DNA of 64,000 nucleotides from Pseudomonas frederiksbergensis (GCF_003732705.1 NZ_MOBR01000005.1:134045-198044), one strand, 5' to 3'; positions 18,201 to 27,253 are shown, counted from the stretch's first letter. A program made the numbers and translations. The notes: generated by a model from the letters alone, not told the origin.

Positions 18201-18524
18201 GCGTTTGCCTTGGAAGGCGTCGTCCTGACGCCGCTGCAAAATAATCAGGCTTGCGCCTGCCTCGGGAATCTTGGGCAGGGCGATCTTATGTGCCGCCGTC
18301 GCGATCGGTGACCTGCATCAAATCAACGCAACTTTTTAGTGGCGGAGAAATTTAGCATTCTATTCGTAAACGGGTGGACGTTTTCTTTGGGGGACTGAGT
18401 CGACGAATTGGCGCGCCCAGGCGCACTGGCTCAGTCTTTTAAGCTTAGCCGATTATCAAGGGATAAGCGGCGAGGGGGAAAGGTTCCCGGTCGCCTGGAA
18501 CTAAGGTGCTTATTTGCCGTATTC

Positions 18525-18558
18525 ACTGTGGCGAGGGGGCTAGCCCCCTCGCCACAGT
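18525..18558. repeat. Perfect 34-bp palindrome (second REP class), possible lldP 3' hairpin
   Basis: Two 17-nt arms based on ACTGTGGCGAGGGGGCT are exactly complementary with no loop. It lies 4 bp beyond the lactate permease stop codon. No T-run follows, so it is more likely an RNA-stabilising or REP-type hairpin than a classical terminator. Confidence 0.7.
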
Positions 18559-18562
18559 TCGT

Positions 18563-20326
18563 TCAATGCCCGCCCACCACCATATGGCTGAACGGCGCCA
18601 CATACGCCTGCAATGTCACCAACCCGCCGACCAGTATCGCCAGGACGATGGAGTGGAAAAACACATAGCGCAGAATTTCCCCTTCATGGCCGTACCAGCG
18701 GGTGGCGGTGGAGGCGACCACGATTGACTGGGCGTCGACCATTTTGCCCATGACCCCGCCGGAGCTGTTGGCGGCGGCCATCAATACCGGGCTGATGCCC
18801 AGCTGTTCCGAGGTTACCCGCTGCAAGCCGCCGAACAGCACGTTGGAAGCGGTGTCCGAGCCGGTCAGGGCAACGCCGAGCCAGCCGAGCAGGGTGCCGA
18901 ACATCGGGTAGAAAATCCCGGTGGCGGCGAACGCCAGGCCCATGGTCGCGTCCAGTCCCGAGTAGCGCGTCAGGTAGCCCAGGGCAAGCATCGCCGCAAT
19001 GGTGATCAGCGAAAAACGCACCACCCACAGGGTTCGCAGGTATTGCCGCGCCAGTTGCGGAATCGAATAACCCATCAGCAACCCACCGAGGATCGCCGCG
19101 AACAAAATGCCGCTGCCGGTGGCGGTGAACCAGGTGAATTTGTAGATCGCGTCCTCGGTTTTCGGCGTCGGTACGACTGGCGGTACTTTCTCGACTTGCT
19201 GGTGCAGGGTGGTGAAGGTCAGGGCCGGGGAGAAGATTGGATTGGCCTCGCGCAACGGTTTGCCCTGCGGGTCGAGGGTGGCGGAATGGGTCTGCGGGTC
19301 GATGACGGCGCGGGTATCGAACAGGTTCTTGAAGCCTTGGGTGCCCCAGGCGAACACGAAAACCGTGAGGATGATCCACGGCATCCACGCGCGCATCACC
19401 GCCGGTTTGGCATCGCTGGCAAACGTCGCGCTGGCCTCGGGTTTTTGTTCGTGCTCGGGGTCGATTTTCGAGTTGTCGACACGTCCTGACAGGGCGGCTG
19501 ACGTGTGCACGGTGGCGGGTTTCCAGACCTTGAGAAAACCGGTCAGGCAGGCCATGGAAATCAGCGCGGCGATCACGTCCACCAGCATCGGCCCGTGGTA
19601 GTTCGACACGATGAATTGCGGCACGGCGAAACTGACCCCGGCCACCAGAATCGGCGGCCAGATTTCCAGCATCTTGCGCCAGCCGGCGAAGGCCCAGATC
19701 AACCAGAACGGCACCAGCACCGAGAAAAACGGCAGTTGCCGACCGACCATCATCGACAGCTCCATTTCATCCAGTCCGGTGACTTTGGCCAGGGTGATGA
19801 TCGGCGTGCCGAGGGCGCCGAAGGCCACCGGCGCGGTGTTGGCAATCAGCGCCAGGCCCGATGCGGCCAGGGGCGAGAAGCCGAGACCGATCAGAATCGC
19901 CCCGGTCACCGCCACCGGCGTACCGAATCCGGCCGCGCCTTCGAAGAACGCGCCGAAGCAGAAGGCGATCAGCAGCAGTTGCAGGCGCCGGTCATCGGTG
20001 ATGCGCGCCAGGGAATCCTGCAGCACTTTGAACGAACCGTTCTCGGTGGTCAGTCGGTGCAGGAAGATGATGTTGAGCACGATCCAGCCAATCGGTAGCA
20101 ATCCGTTGGCCGCACCGAACAACGCCGCCGTACCGGCCATGTTTGCGGGCATGCCGAAGGCGAAGATGGCGATCAGCAAGGCGGAGGCAAGCGCCAGCAG
20201 GGCCGCCATGTGCGCCTTGATATGAAAAAACGCCAGGGAGGCCAGCATCACCACCACCGGCACTGCTGCCATGACGGTCGAGATCACCGGGTTGCCGAAC
20301 GGGTCGTAGATTTGCTGCCAGACCAT
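18563..20326 (-). CDS. lldP: L-lactate permease
   Basis: 587 residues from MVWQQIYDPFGNPV at 20326, a typical LldP/LctP N-terminus; the open frame upstream runs into a REP and is not coding. About twelve or more TM segments are visible. Conserved-looking features are GAFFEGAAGFGTPVAVTGAILIGLGF, APVAFGALGTPIITLA and, near the end, GSDTASNVLFGGLQ with NSSGGVMGKMVDAQSIVVAS. It imports L-lactate (also D-lactate and glycolate in relatives) with protons. It carries an insertion of about 40 residues around FDTRAVIDPQTHSATLDPQGKP in the central loop. Lactate dehydrogenase genes are not adjacent. Confidence 0.95.
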   Translation of the reverse strand: MVWQQIYDPFGNPVISTVMAAVPVVVMLASLAFFHIKAHMAALLALASALLIAIFAFGMPANMAGTAALFGAANGLLPIGWIVLNIIFLHRLTTENGSFKVLQDSLARITDDRRLQLLLIAFCFGAFFEGAAGFGTPVAVTGAILIGLGFSPLAASGLALIANTAPVAFGALGTPIITLAKVTGLDEMELSMMVGRQLPFFSVLVPFWLIWAFAGWRKMLEIWPPILVAGVSFAVPQFIVSNYHGPMLVDVIAALISMACLTGFLKVWKPATVHTSAALSGRVDNSKIDPEHEQKPEASATFASDAKPAVMRAWMPWIILTVFVFAWGTQGFKNLFDTRAVIDPQTHSATLDPQGKPLREANPIFSPALTFTTLHQQVEKVPPVVPTPKTEDAIYKFTWFTATGSGILFAAILGGLLMGYSIPQLARQYLRTLWVVRFSLITIAAMLALGYLTRYSGLDATMGLAFAATGIFYPMFGTLLGWLGVALTGSDTASNVLFGGLQRVTSEQLGISPVLMAAANSSGGVMGKMVDAQSIVVASTATRWYGHEGEILRYVFFHSIVLAILVGGLVTLQAYVAPFSHMVVGGH

Positions 20327-20457
20327 GTTCCACCTCTGCTTTTTATTGTTGGAGGCGCAGATCCTTTGCGGGTTGGTTGCGTGGAGTATAGGTGGCATTT
20401 GGCCGCTGTCCTGTTGGGGGCATGGCTTGGTGAGGGAGGGTGGTTTTGCGGGCCTCT

Positions 20458-20521
20458 TCGCGAGCAGGCTCGCTCCCACAGGGGAATGCATTTCAAATGT
20501 GGGAGCGAGCCTGCTCGCGAT
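20458..20521. repeat. REPIN with GGGGAATGCATTTCAAATG core
   Basis: Inverted REP pair separated by a short core containing GAATGCATTTCAAATG. The same core is found at 21396-21459. Confidence 0.9.
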
Positions 20522-20630
20522 GGCGTCTTCAACCCAAAAAAAATGGCCCTATGAAATGCCATGTAAGTGGCTCTTTCAGTAGGACCATCAGCTCATAGCA
20601 TTGGGCTTCCTCAATAGGAAACCAACCATC

Positions 20631-20885
20631 ATGAAATCAATCGTGAACTACCCGGCCGCCTGGAAACTGGCCGCCATGCTGATCTGCGCTGCGACGCTGT
20701 CCGGCTGTGAACCACCCACCCGCGCGGACTTTATCAAGTACCCGTCCCTGCGACAGAAGTGGTCAATGACCTGTGATGCCCGCAGTAACCTGGCTGAAAT
20801 CAACGTGAAGGGCTGCGACAACTTGCGTCAGTGGCAGAGCGCCAATCAACAACCCGGTCTGATGAATCAAAACCTGGGCAAGTGA
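20631..20885 (+). CDS. Small lipoprotein, EexN-like
   Basis: 84 residues from ATG 20631 (an upstream TTG at 20601 is rejected). A signal peptide ends in the lipobox ATLSGC with Cys about 24. The mature part has a short pattern with two further cysteines (SMTCDARSN ... VKGCDNLRQWQSANQ) resembling the EexN entry-exclusion-like lipoprotein family. No conjugation genes are near, so the role is probably a general envelope one. Weak family call. Confidence 0.65.
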   Translation: MKSIVNYPAAWKLAAMLICAATLSGCEPPTRADFIKYPSLRQKWSMTCDARSNLAEINVKGCDNLRQWQSANQQPGLMNQNLGK

Positions 20886-20891
20886 CGCCTG

Positions 20892-21152
20892 TCAGAAGGT
20901 GAATGGGCGTGACGACTGCTGGGCCATTTCAGCGTCGAGCAGATGCTCAACCAGCACATCGTTCAAAAAGCGGAACTGGTCATTGATGCCGACCACTTCG
21001 TTGCTGAAGTGATTGGCGGCGGCAGGCATCAGCAGCGCTTCGAAGTTCTTGTCGAACACCAGCGCGATCTCTTTACGCGAGACCACGTGTTGCGAATAGT
21101 AGTTGGTGCCGAACACCGGGAAACTCACGGCCAGGGTGACGATGCGGATCAT
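20892..21152 (-). CDS. Hypothetical protein, 86 aa, coupled to upstream 34-aa ORF
   Basis: MIRIVTLAVSFPVFGTNYYSQHVV..., 86 residues, with a short hydrophobic N-terminus followed by an amphipathic helical region ending MAQQSSRPFTF. GAGGAGC lies 7 nt before the ATG. Its start codon overlaps the stop of a 34-codon ORF (ATGA), so translation is likely coupled. No family recognised. The frame extends upstream but through sequence that fits the small ORF better. Confidence 0.6.
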   Translation of the reverse strand: MIRIVTLAVSFPVFGTNYYSQHVVSRKEIALVFDKNFEALLMPAAANHFSNEVVGINDQFRFLNDVLVEHLLDAEMAQQSSRPFTF

Positions 21153-21253
21153 GACGGATGCTCCTCGGTTTGGCCGATGTCCAGGAAGAAACGCGAAAAC
21201 AGGGTCAGCGTGACGGCGGTCAGGGCCAGGCAGGTCAGGAGATGGATCAACAT
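21149..21253 (-). CDS. 34-residue membrane microprotein
   Basis: MLIHLLTCLALTAVTLTLFS then RFFLDIGQTEEHPS: one hydrophobic helix and a polar tail. A strong GGAGGGG site lies 7 nt upstream of the ATG, and the stop overlaps the next start as ATGA. The size is below usual gene-calling limits, but the RBS, TM helix and coupling together support it. Confidence 0.55.
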   Translation of the reverse strand: MLIHLLTCLALTAVTLTLFSRFFLDIGQTEEHPS

Positions 21254-21395
21254 GATGTGCCCCTCCGATACGGGGTTTGCAGTGGGTATGGGCTGATCCT
21301 GCGCCGGACGGTTTTTTTGCGGAAGGCATTCGTTACGATGGTGAATATCGACGGGAATGATGGTGAAGGTTTTTTCATCATTCTTTCGGGCCTCT

Positions 21396-21459
21396 TCGCG
21401 AGCAGGCTCGCTCCCACAGGAGAATGCATTTCAAATGTGGGAGCGAGCCTGCTCGCGAA
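21396..21459. repeat. REPIN, near-identical to 20458-20521
   Basis: Inverted REP pair with the core GAATGCATTTCAAATG, matching the copy about 0.94 kb upstream apart from the position before the core. The two copies flank the small lipoprotein and microprotein genes. Confidence 0.9.
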
Positions 21460-21534
21460 GGCGACCTCCAAGTCACCACAAAAACTCCAGACGAACGGCC
21501 AAAACCCTCAACCTATACTCAACTCAATAGCTTT

Positions 21535-22650
21535 ATGAGCACCGGGCATTTCGCTCGGGAGCGACTCCAGGACACCGCGATCTTGAACCTGCGTTCGTTG
21601 ATCGTCGCCGTGATGGTGGTGTTGGCGGGATGCGCCACGTCTTCCCGTGCCCCGGCGCCGCCGCCGGTCGTGGTGGTGGCGCCGAGCACCTGGCAGCAGG
21701 TGGACCGGGAGATTGTCGCCGCGTCGCAATCGGCCACCGAGCAGACCAGAATCTATGCCCGTGGGGCCATGGATTACTGGCGCACGCGGGTCTATCAACT
21801 GACCGAAGAGAACTTCATTCCCTGGTTCAGCAGTTACTGGACCCAGGAATGGCTGTCGATGAAGGTCAGTTGGTACACCGTCAGTGCCGCGGGTGAGCAG
21901 GATGCCTCGGCCAAGCGCCTGGCGGCTTATCTGCTGGAGCAATACCAGAAACGCGTGCTGGCACCGGTCGCGGTGGAGATCGATCCCGAGGCGATTCTCG
22001 GTCTGGCCACGGCGTTCTACGTGGACATCCTCCAGGAAGAACTGCAGAAAATTTCCCAGCGTCATGGCGTGCCGATGGCGCAGCTCAACGGGCGTATCCA
22101 GAAAATCCCCGCAATAGCCCTGGGGCCGCCGCCCGCCCGGGACGCTTCGCTGTATCAGGTGGTGCATTCCGAGCCGCTGAACACATTGCCGGCCTACGCG
22201 GCGTTGATCGACAAGATCCATAAGGCGGGTGGCGACAAAGGGGTGGATTCGACAGAGACCGCCATGGCGCCGGTGGCCAAGCGTGCCAGTCAACGGATGG
22301 AGGCCGAGATGCCCACTCGCGGCGCCGCCAGTGCCGTGGCCGCCGCCGCGGGTAAATTGGCCGGGGGCTTGATCACGGTTGGCGTGGCGGGGATCCGCGC
22401 GCTCATCCAGGCCAGTGATCGGCCGGACAGCGAAGCGCTGATCCGCAACAGCCTGGGCAACACCTTCGACAAGGCCTGGACGAAACTGCTGCAGAACCCG
22501 ACCACCGGCGTGATGGCCGGGACGCTGTACATGGCCGCGCAAATCGAGGGCAACCTGGCGGGAAGCGCTGAAGTACCGTCGGTCAGTTCGGGCAGCGGGT
22601 CTGTCGATCTGAGTCCACCGCAATCGACTACCCAGCAGATCGACCCCTAG
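21535..22650 (+). CDS. Lipoprotein of unknown function, about 371 aa
   Basis: The chosen start MSTGHFARERLQ leads to a hydrophobic segment (LIVAVMVVLAGC) with a lipobox; a TTG at 21583 just before that segment is an alternative, and neither has a strong RBS. The mature part begins with Pro/Val-rich sequence (APAPPPVVVVAPS), then a mostly helical region (WQQVDREIVAASQSATEQTRIYARGAMDYWRTRVYQLTE, DPEAILGLATAFYVDILQEELQKIS) and an Ala/Gly-rich hydrophobic stretch near 270-300 that may be membrane-embedded. It is presumably anchored in the outer membrane or periplasmic face. No recognised family. Confidence 0.7.
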   Translation: MSTGHFARERLQDTAILNLRSLIVAVMVVLAGCATSSRAPAPPPVVVVAPSTWQQVDREIVAASQSATEQTRIYARGAMDYWRTRVYQLTEENFIPWFSSYWTQEWLSMKVSWYTVSAAGEQDASAKRLAAYLLEQYQKRVLAPVAVEIDPEAILGLATAFYVDILQEELQKISQRHGVPMAQLNGRIQKIPAIALGPPPARDASLYQVVHSEPLNTLPAYAALIDKIHKAGGDKGVDSTETAMAPVAKRASQRMEAEMPTRGAASAVAAAAGKLAGGLITVGVAGIRALIQASDRPDSEALIRNSLGNTFDKAWTKLLQNPTTGVMAGTLYMAAQIEGNLAGSAEVPSVSSGSGSVDLSPPQSTTQQIDP

Positions 22651-22706
22651 CCACAGGTTTTGTGTTCGCCTTTGGCATTGGCCCCCAGCCCAGCAGGAGA
22701 ATGACC

Positions 22707-23060
22707 ATGTCTTACATCGATGGCTTAGTCGCCGCAGTCCCCACCGCCAACCGCGAAAAATTCATCAAGCACGCCGAGATCGCCGCCAAAATCTTCAAAG
22801 AGGCGGGCGCCCTCAGCATCACCGAATGCTGGGGCGATGATGTGCCCGACGGCAAGGTCACCTCGTTTCCGATGGCGGTGAAACTCAAGGAGGATGAAAC
22901 CGTGATCTTTTCCTGGATCGTCTGGCCCGACAAGGCCACCCGCGATGCCGGGATGCAGAAAGTCATGGTCGATCCGCGCATGCAGCAGGACGTCAACCCG
23001 ATGCCGTTCGATGGCCAACGCATGGTGTTTGGTGGTTTCAACATTGTGCTGCAGGCGTAA
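22707..23060 (+). CDS. DUF1428 (YbaA-like) protein
   Basis: 117 residues starting MSYIDGLVAAVPTANREKF, with AGGAGA 7 nt before the ATG at 22707. The pattern DGLVAAVPTANREKFIKHAEIAAKIFKEAGAL, ECWGDDVPDGKVTSFPMAVKLKEDETVIFSWI, RMVFGGFNIVL is the complete DUF1428 ferredoxin-like fold, known from structural genomics but without assigned function. Soluble and cytoplasmic. Length equals that of the family. Confidence 0.92.
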   Translation: MSYIDGLVAAVPTANREKFIKHAEIAAKIFKEAGALSITECWGDDVPDGKVTSFPMAVKLKEDETVIFSWIVWPDKATRDAGMQKVMVDPRMQQDVNPMPFDGQRMVFGGFNIVLQA

Positions 23061-23075
23061 AAAATCGTCGCAGGA

Positions 23076-23270
23076 TCACTCGGCGGAAGGGGTGATCCTG
23101 CAACTCTTGCGGTTACGGATCTCACTGTCCGTCGGCCGTTCCCGGACGAACTCGAAACGCGGCTCACCTTCGCTATAGTGAACCAGCCAGCCCCATTCCA
23201 GCTCGGCCTCGTCCTGACCGGGTTGCGGCGGCATCGCCCACCATGGCTCTTTGCTGATGATCTCTCGCAT
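23076..23270 (-). CDS. Small conserved hypothetical protein, 64 aa
   Basis: MREIISKEPWWAMPPQPGQDEAELEWGWLVHYSEGEPRFEFVRERP..., rich in Trp, Glu and Pro. The ATG at 23270 has GGAGG 5 nt upstream, so the longer frame to 23300 is rejected. No TM segment. Function unknown. Confidence 0.7.
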   Translation of the reverse strand: MREIISKEPWWAMPPQPGQDEAELEWGWLVHYSEGEPRFEFVRERPTDSEIRNRKSCRITPSAE

Positions 23271-23330
23271 GGCGCCCTCCGGTTGATTCGGTTGGTTCAA
23301 CTATAACGTGCATGTCAGGAGGTGCCAGGC

Positions 23331-23867
23331 GTGAGCGACGAATCCCATGAGCCGTTCAAGCGTCTGTTTTTTGCCTTGAACTGCGCGGCGCAGCAGCGGC
23401 GGGCGATTGCCCAGTGGCGCGGGGCTTTACAACTGCGCAGCGGACGGCCGGTGCCTGCGGAGAATTTTCACCTGACGCTGAAGTTTCTGGGCGCAGTGGG
23501 TGTGGCGCAGATTGCCGATATCTGCACGGCGGCGGCGAAGGTTCGGGTGCCGGGTGTGGCGTTGCGGGTGGTGCTGGATCGCGTGGATGTCTGGCGCAAG
23601 CATGGGGTTTTGGTGTTGGCGTCGGAACAGGCGCCGCCGGAGTTGCTGCGGCTGGTTTACGCGTTGGAACAGGCGATGTTGCCGTTCGGGTTTGAGGATT
23701 CGCCGAAGGAATTTCGCCCGCATTTGACGTTGATGCGGGACTATCGATTGCCGGTGCCGGAGTCCGCCACAGCGCCCGAATTTATCCTGCGGGCCGAGCA
23801 CTTCACGCTGTTCGAATCCCACAAGGGCCGCTATCGGGCGTTGGCCGAATGGCCGCTAATGCCCTAG
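23331..23867 (+). CDS. thpR: RNA 2',3'-cyclic phosphodiesterase (2H family)
   Basis: 178 residues. The GTG at 23331 has AGGAGGT 7 nt upstream and is preferred to GTG 23322, which lies within that site. The two HxTx motifs of the 2H phosphoesterase superfamily are His47-x-Thr49 in NFHLTLKFLG and His131-x-Thr133 in RPHLTLMRD. It hydrolyses 2',3'-cyclic ends of RNA (formerly called 2'-5' RNA ligase). Family N-terminus RLFFALNC is intact. It is convergent with the polyamine transport operon. Confidence 0.94.
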   Translation: MSDESHEPFKRLFFALNCAAQQRRAIAQWRGALQLRSGRPVPAENFHLTLKFLGAVGVAQIADICTAAAKVRVPGVALRVVLDRVDVWRKHGVLVLASEQAPPELLRLVYALEQAMLPFGFEDSPKEFRPHLTLMRDYRLPVPESATAPEFILRAEHFTLFESHKGRYRALAEWPLMP

Positions 23868-23871
23868 TACA

Positions 23872-23895
23872 AAAAAAGGCGCCCGAAGGCGCCTG
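23872..23895 (-). terminator. Rho-independent terminator of polyamine transport operon
   Basis: A GC-rich hairpin (AGGCGCC / GGCGCCT, loop CGAA on the + strand) is followed on the minus strand by seven T. It would end transcription coming from the binding-protein gene at 24131, after about 240 nt of repeat-containing trailer. Confidence 0.75.
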
Positions 23896-24005
23896 AAGTT
23901 CACCTTAACCGAGGAGCCAGGTGAGGCCGTTCGCAGGAAGTGCAGCGGTGGTAAGGCGCTGCGTGAACGGAAGAGGGGAGAACCATCGATCGCTGAATGA
24001 TCGTT

Positions 24006-24121
24006 GAATGATCGTTCCCACGCTCCGCGTGGGAATGCAGCCCGGGACGCTCCGCGTCCCATCCAGAGCCGAACGCGGAGCGTCCGTGGAGGCATTCCCA
24101 CGCAGAGCGTGGGAACGATCG
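24006..24121. repeat. Third repeat class: CACGCTCCGCGTGGGAA palindromes
   Basis: Palindromes CCCACGCTCCGCGTGGG, GGACGCTCCGCGTCC, and a reverse copy GGAGCGTCC with CCCACGCAGAGCGTGGG form a mirrored block bounded by inverted GATCGTTCCCACG ends. It differs in sequence from the GTGGGAGCG REPs but has a similar paired layout. Confidence 0.8.
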
Positions 24122-24130
24122 GTGTGTGGG

Positions 24131-25228
24131 TTATTTACCGAGTTTTACGCGGGTCCAGCCCCGGGTCATCACGCGCTGGACGCCAATCGGCATATCCGGA
24201 ATCGCATACAACGTCGCCATCACTGCCTGGGACGGGTACGACCCCGGATCGTCGCGAATCGCTTCATCCACCAATGGCGTGGCTGCCGCGTTGGCATTGC
24301 TGTAGCCGATGTTGTTGGTGATCTCGGCGATGATGTCCGGGCGCATCAGAAAGTTCATGAACAGGTAGGCATTCTCGACGTTCGCCGCGTCACGTGGGAT
24401 GGCGACCATGTCGTAGAAACTGCCGGCGCCTTCCTTCGGAATGCTGTAGTCGATCTTCACCGTGTCGCCGGCTTCCTTGGCGCGGGCCTTGGCTTGCAAC
24501 ACGTCACCGGAGTAACCGACCGCCACGCAGATATTGCCGTTGGCCAGGTCAGAGATGTACTTCGAGGAATGGAAATATGCCACCGATGGCCGGATCTTCA
24601 TGAACAGCGCTTCGGCTTCAGCGATTTGCGCCTTGTCCTGGGAATTCACCGGATAACCCAGATAGTGCAGGGCGGCCGGCAGCATCTCGGTGGGCGAATC
24701 AAGGAAACTGATGCCGCAGGCTTTCAGTTTTTCCGCGTTTTCCGGTTTGAACAGCAGGTCCCAGGAGTTGGTCGGCGCGTTGGCCCCGAGCACTTCCTTG
24801 ACCTTGGCCGGGTTGAAACCGATGCCAATCGAGCCCCACATGTACGGGAAGGCATGACCGTTATCCGGGTCGCTGGCCGAAGCGTTTTTCAGCAGCACCG
24901 GGTTGAGGTTTTTCCAGTTCGGCAGCTTCGATTTGTCCAGGGTCTGATAAACGCCAGCCTTGACCTGCTTGGCCAGGAAACTGTTGGACGGCACCACGAT
25001 GTCGTAACCGGATTTACCCGCGAGCAGGCGTGCCTCAAGGGTTTCATTGCTGTCGAACACATCGTAGGTCACGCGGACCCCGGTCTCGTCTTCGAACTTC
25101 TTGACCGTGTCCGGGGCGATGTAATCCGACCAGTTATAGACGCGCAGCACCTTGTCGTTGGCCTGGGCGCCGGTAGTGATCGCGCCCACTAAGGACAGTG
25201 TCAGCAGAGTCCTGCCAAACATTTTCAT
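24131..25228 (-). CDS. potF: Polyamine ABC transporter substrate-binding protein (PotF/SpuD family)
   Basis: 365 residues with a Sec signal peptide ([23 protein letters not shown], cleavage after AQA). The mature N-terminus [35 protein letters not shown] and the NWSDYI motif are diagnostic for PotD/PotF/SpuD/SpuE binding proteins. It captures putrescine or related polyamines in the periplasm. It is on the same strand as the ATPase and two permease genes; a repeat of the second REP class separates it from them, which may allow higher expression of the binding protein. Whether it prefers putrescine or spermidine is not decided here. Confidence 0.92.
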   Translation of the reverse strand: MKMFGRTLLTLSLVGAITTGAQANDKVLRVYNWSDYIAPDTVKKFEDETGVRVTYDVFDSNETLEARLLAGKSGYDIVVPSNSFLAKQVKAGVYQTLDKSKLPNWKNLNPVLLKNASASDPDNGHAFPYMWGSIGIGFNPAKVKEVLGANAPTNSWDLLFKPENAEKLKACGISFLDSPTEMLPAALHYLGYPVNSQDKAQIAEAEALFMKIRPSVAYFHSSKYISDLANGNICVAVGYSGDVLQAKARAKEAGDTVKIDYSIPKEGAGSFYDMVAIPRDAANVENAYLFMNFLMRPDIIAEITNNIGYSNANAAATPLVDEAIRDDPGSYPSQAVMATLYAIPDMPIGVQRVMTRGWTRVKLGK

Positions 25229-25284
25229 CGGTACAACTCCATTTCTTTTTATTCAAAACACAAAACGTGTGGCGAGTGAGCTTT

Positions 25285-25418
25285 TGTGGCGAGGGGGCTT
25301 GCCCCCGTTGGGTCGCGAAGCGGCCCCAAAACCTGCAACCGAGGTGTATCAGGTACACCGCGTTCACTGGTTTTACGACTGCTTCGCAGCCGAACGAGGG
25401 CAAGCCCCCTCGCCACAG
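25285..25418. repeat. Inverted pair of second-class REP (GTGGCGAGGGGGCTTGCCCCC)
   Basis: TGTGGCGAGGGGGCTTGCCCCCG at the left end and its inverse GGGCAAGCCCCCTCGCCACA at the right, with GCTTCGCAGC-type arms between. It lies between the permease and binding-protein genes of one operon. Confidence 0.85.
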
Positions 25419-25451
25419 GGAAAGTGTTCACCTGACAGGGCATGTGTTCAC

Positions 25452-26342
25452 TTAGCTGAGAGCCGTTGCTTCGACTCGTTGGTTGTTCTGTGGCTGCCAG
25501 GATTCGCTTGCGGTCTGATCCATCGCTTCCTGGATCGCCCGTTTTCGGGTGGCTTCGGCGCGGCGGCTGAAGTACCAGACCATGAACGTCACAATCGAAA
25601 CCGCCAAAAGAATCAAACTGGCCACAGCGTTGATCTCAGGCTTCACACCCAGACGCACCGCCGAGAACACTTCCATCGGCAAGGTCGTCGACCCCGGACC
25701 CGAGACGAAACTCGCCAACACCAAGTCATCCAGCGACAAGGCAAACGACATCATCCCGCCCGCCGCCAACGACGGCGCGATCATCGGAATGGTGATCAGG
25801 AAGAACACCTTCAACGGCCGCGCTCCCAAGTCCATCGCTGCCTCTTCAATCGACAGATCCAGCTCACGCAAGCGCGCCGACACCACCACCGCCACATACG
25901 CCGCACAGAATGTCGTGTGCGCAATCCAGATCGTCACCAACCCACGTTCCTGCGGCCAGCCGATCAACTGCGCCATCGCCACAAACAGCAGCAACAGCGA
26001 CAGACCGGTGATCACTTCCGGCATCACCAACGGCGCCGTCACCAAACCACCGAACAACGTGCGGCCCTTGAAGCGAGTCACCCGAGTCAGCACAAACGCC
26101 GCCAAGGTGCCCAGCGCCACTGCGGCAATTGCGGTGTAGCAAGCAATCTCCAAAGAGCGCACCACCGAGCCCATCAGTTGCGTGTTGTCGAGCAAACCGG
26201 CGTACCACTTCACCGACCAGCCGCCCCACACCGTCACCAGTTTCGAGGCGTTGAACGAGTAGATCACCAGAATCAGCATCGGCAGGTAGATAAACGACAG
26301 GCCGAAAATCAGCATGAACTTTGAAAATCCGAAGCGTTTCAT
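25452..26342 (-). CDS. potI: Polyamine ABC transporter permease (PotI family)
   Basis: 296 residues with six TM segments, starting MKRFGFSKFMLIFGLSFIYLPMLILVIYSFN. The cytoplasmic EAA loop is EEAAMDLGARPLKVFFLITIPMIAPSLAAG, which contacts the ATPase. It forms the membrane channel with the adjacent PotH-like protein. The start codon overlaps the end of the upstream permease gene by 4 bp (ATGA), indicating coupling. A C-terminal extension of about 30 polar residues (EATRKRAIQEAMDQTASESW...) follows the last TM. Confidence 0.92.
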   Translation of the reverse strand: MKRFGFSKFMLIFGLSFIYLPMLILVIYSFNASKLVTVWGGWSVKWYAGLLDNTQLMGSVVRSLEIACYTAIAAVALGTLAAFVLTRVTRFKGRTLFGGLVTAPLVMPEVITGLSLLLLFVAMAQLIGWPQERGLVTIWIAHTTFCAAYVAVVVSARLRELDLSIEEAAMDLGARPLKVFFLITIPMIAPSLAAGGMMSFALSLDDLVLASFVSGPGSTTLPMEVFSAVRLGVKPEINAVASLILLAVSIVTFMVWYFSRRAEATRKRAIQEAMDQTASESWQPQNNQRVEATALS

Positions 26343-27253
26343 CCCCGTGCCTCCATCTCTTTGGCCTGGCTGCGGTTGAACAGCAGAATCGGCACAATCA
26401 GGATCAACAGCATCACCACCGCCAGGGCGGACGCCACCGGCCAGTCGCGGTTATTGAAGAACTCTTGCCACAGCACACGACCGATCATCAGCGTCTCCGG
26501 GCCGCCCAGCAGTTCCGGAATCACGAACTCACCGACCACCGGAATGAACACCAGCATGCAACCGGCGATGATCCCGTTTTTGGCCAGGGGCACGGTGATT
26601 TTCCAGAAGTTGTTGAAGTTGCTCGAACCCAGATCCGACGCCGCTTCCAACAGGCTTTCATCGTGCTTGACCAGGTTGGCGTACAGCGGCAACACCATGA
26701 ACGGCAGGTAGGCGTAAACCACGCCGATGTACACCGCCGTGTTGGTGTTGAGGATCTCGATTGGCGCCGAGGTCAGCCCGGTCCACATCAGAAACGCGTT
26801 GAGCAAACCGTTGTTGCTGAGGATGCCCATCCACGCATACACGCGGATCAGGATCGCGGTCCAGGTCGGCATCATGATCAGCAGCATCAGGACGTTTTGC
26901 GTTTCCTTTTTCGCCTTGGTGATCGCGTAGGCCATCGGGAAGCCAATCACCAGGCACATCAACGTGCTGAGCAACGCCACTTTCAGCGAGCCGAGGTACG
27001 CCGAGATGTACAACTCATCCTGGGTCAGCAGCGAGTAGTTGCCGAGGTTGAGCAACAGCTGAAATTTCTGCTCGGCGAAGGTGTAGATCTCCGAGTACGG
27101 CGGAATCGCCAGCGCCGCTTCCGAAAAGCTGATCTTCATCACCAGAAAGAACGGCAGCATGAAGAACAGGAATAGCCAGATGAACGGAATGCCGATCACC
27201 AGTTTGCGCCCGCTGGGGACCAGTCTCAGGAATTGCTGATTGAAGGTTTTCAT
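26339..27253 (-). CDS. potH: Polyamine ABC transporter permease (PotH family)
   Basis: 304 residues from ATG 27253 (MKTFNQQFLRLVPSGRKLVIG); the frame extends to 27289 but that ATG lies inside the ATPase gene. Six TM segments; the EAA loop is LLEAASDLGSSNFNNFWKITVPLAKNGIIAG. The large periplasmic loop after TM1 (SEAALAIPPYSEIYTFAEQKFQLLLNLGNYSLL) is typical of PotH. Start and stop codons overlap both neighbours, so ATPase and permeases are made in step. Confidence 0.92.
   Translation of the reverse strand: MKTFNQQFLRLVPSGRKLVIGIPFIWLFLFFMLPFFLVMKISFSEAALAIPPYSEIYTFAEQKFQLLLNLGNYSLLTQDELYISAYLGSLKVALLSTLMCLVIGFPMAYAITKAKKETQNVLMLLIMMPTWTAILIRVYAWMGILSNNGLLNAFLMWTGLTSAPIEILNTNTAVYIGVVYAYLPFMVLPLYANLVKHDESLLEAASDLGSSNFNNFWKITVPLAKNGIIAGCMLVFIPVVGEFVIPELLGGPETLMIGRVLWQEFFNNRDWPVASALAVVMLLILIVPILLFNRSQAKEMEARG

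Noticed and set aside
16467..18311. Long plus-strand ORF opposite the CheB-CheR kinase gene
   Set aside because: It is an antisense shadow caused by high GC codon bias; the protein is His/Gln/Arg-rich without domains, whereas the minus strand encodes a complete multi-domain protein.
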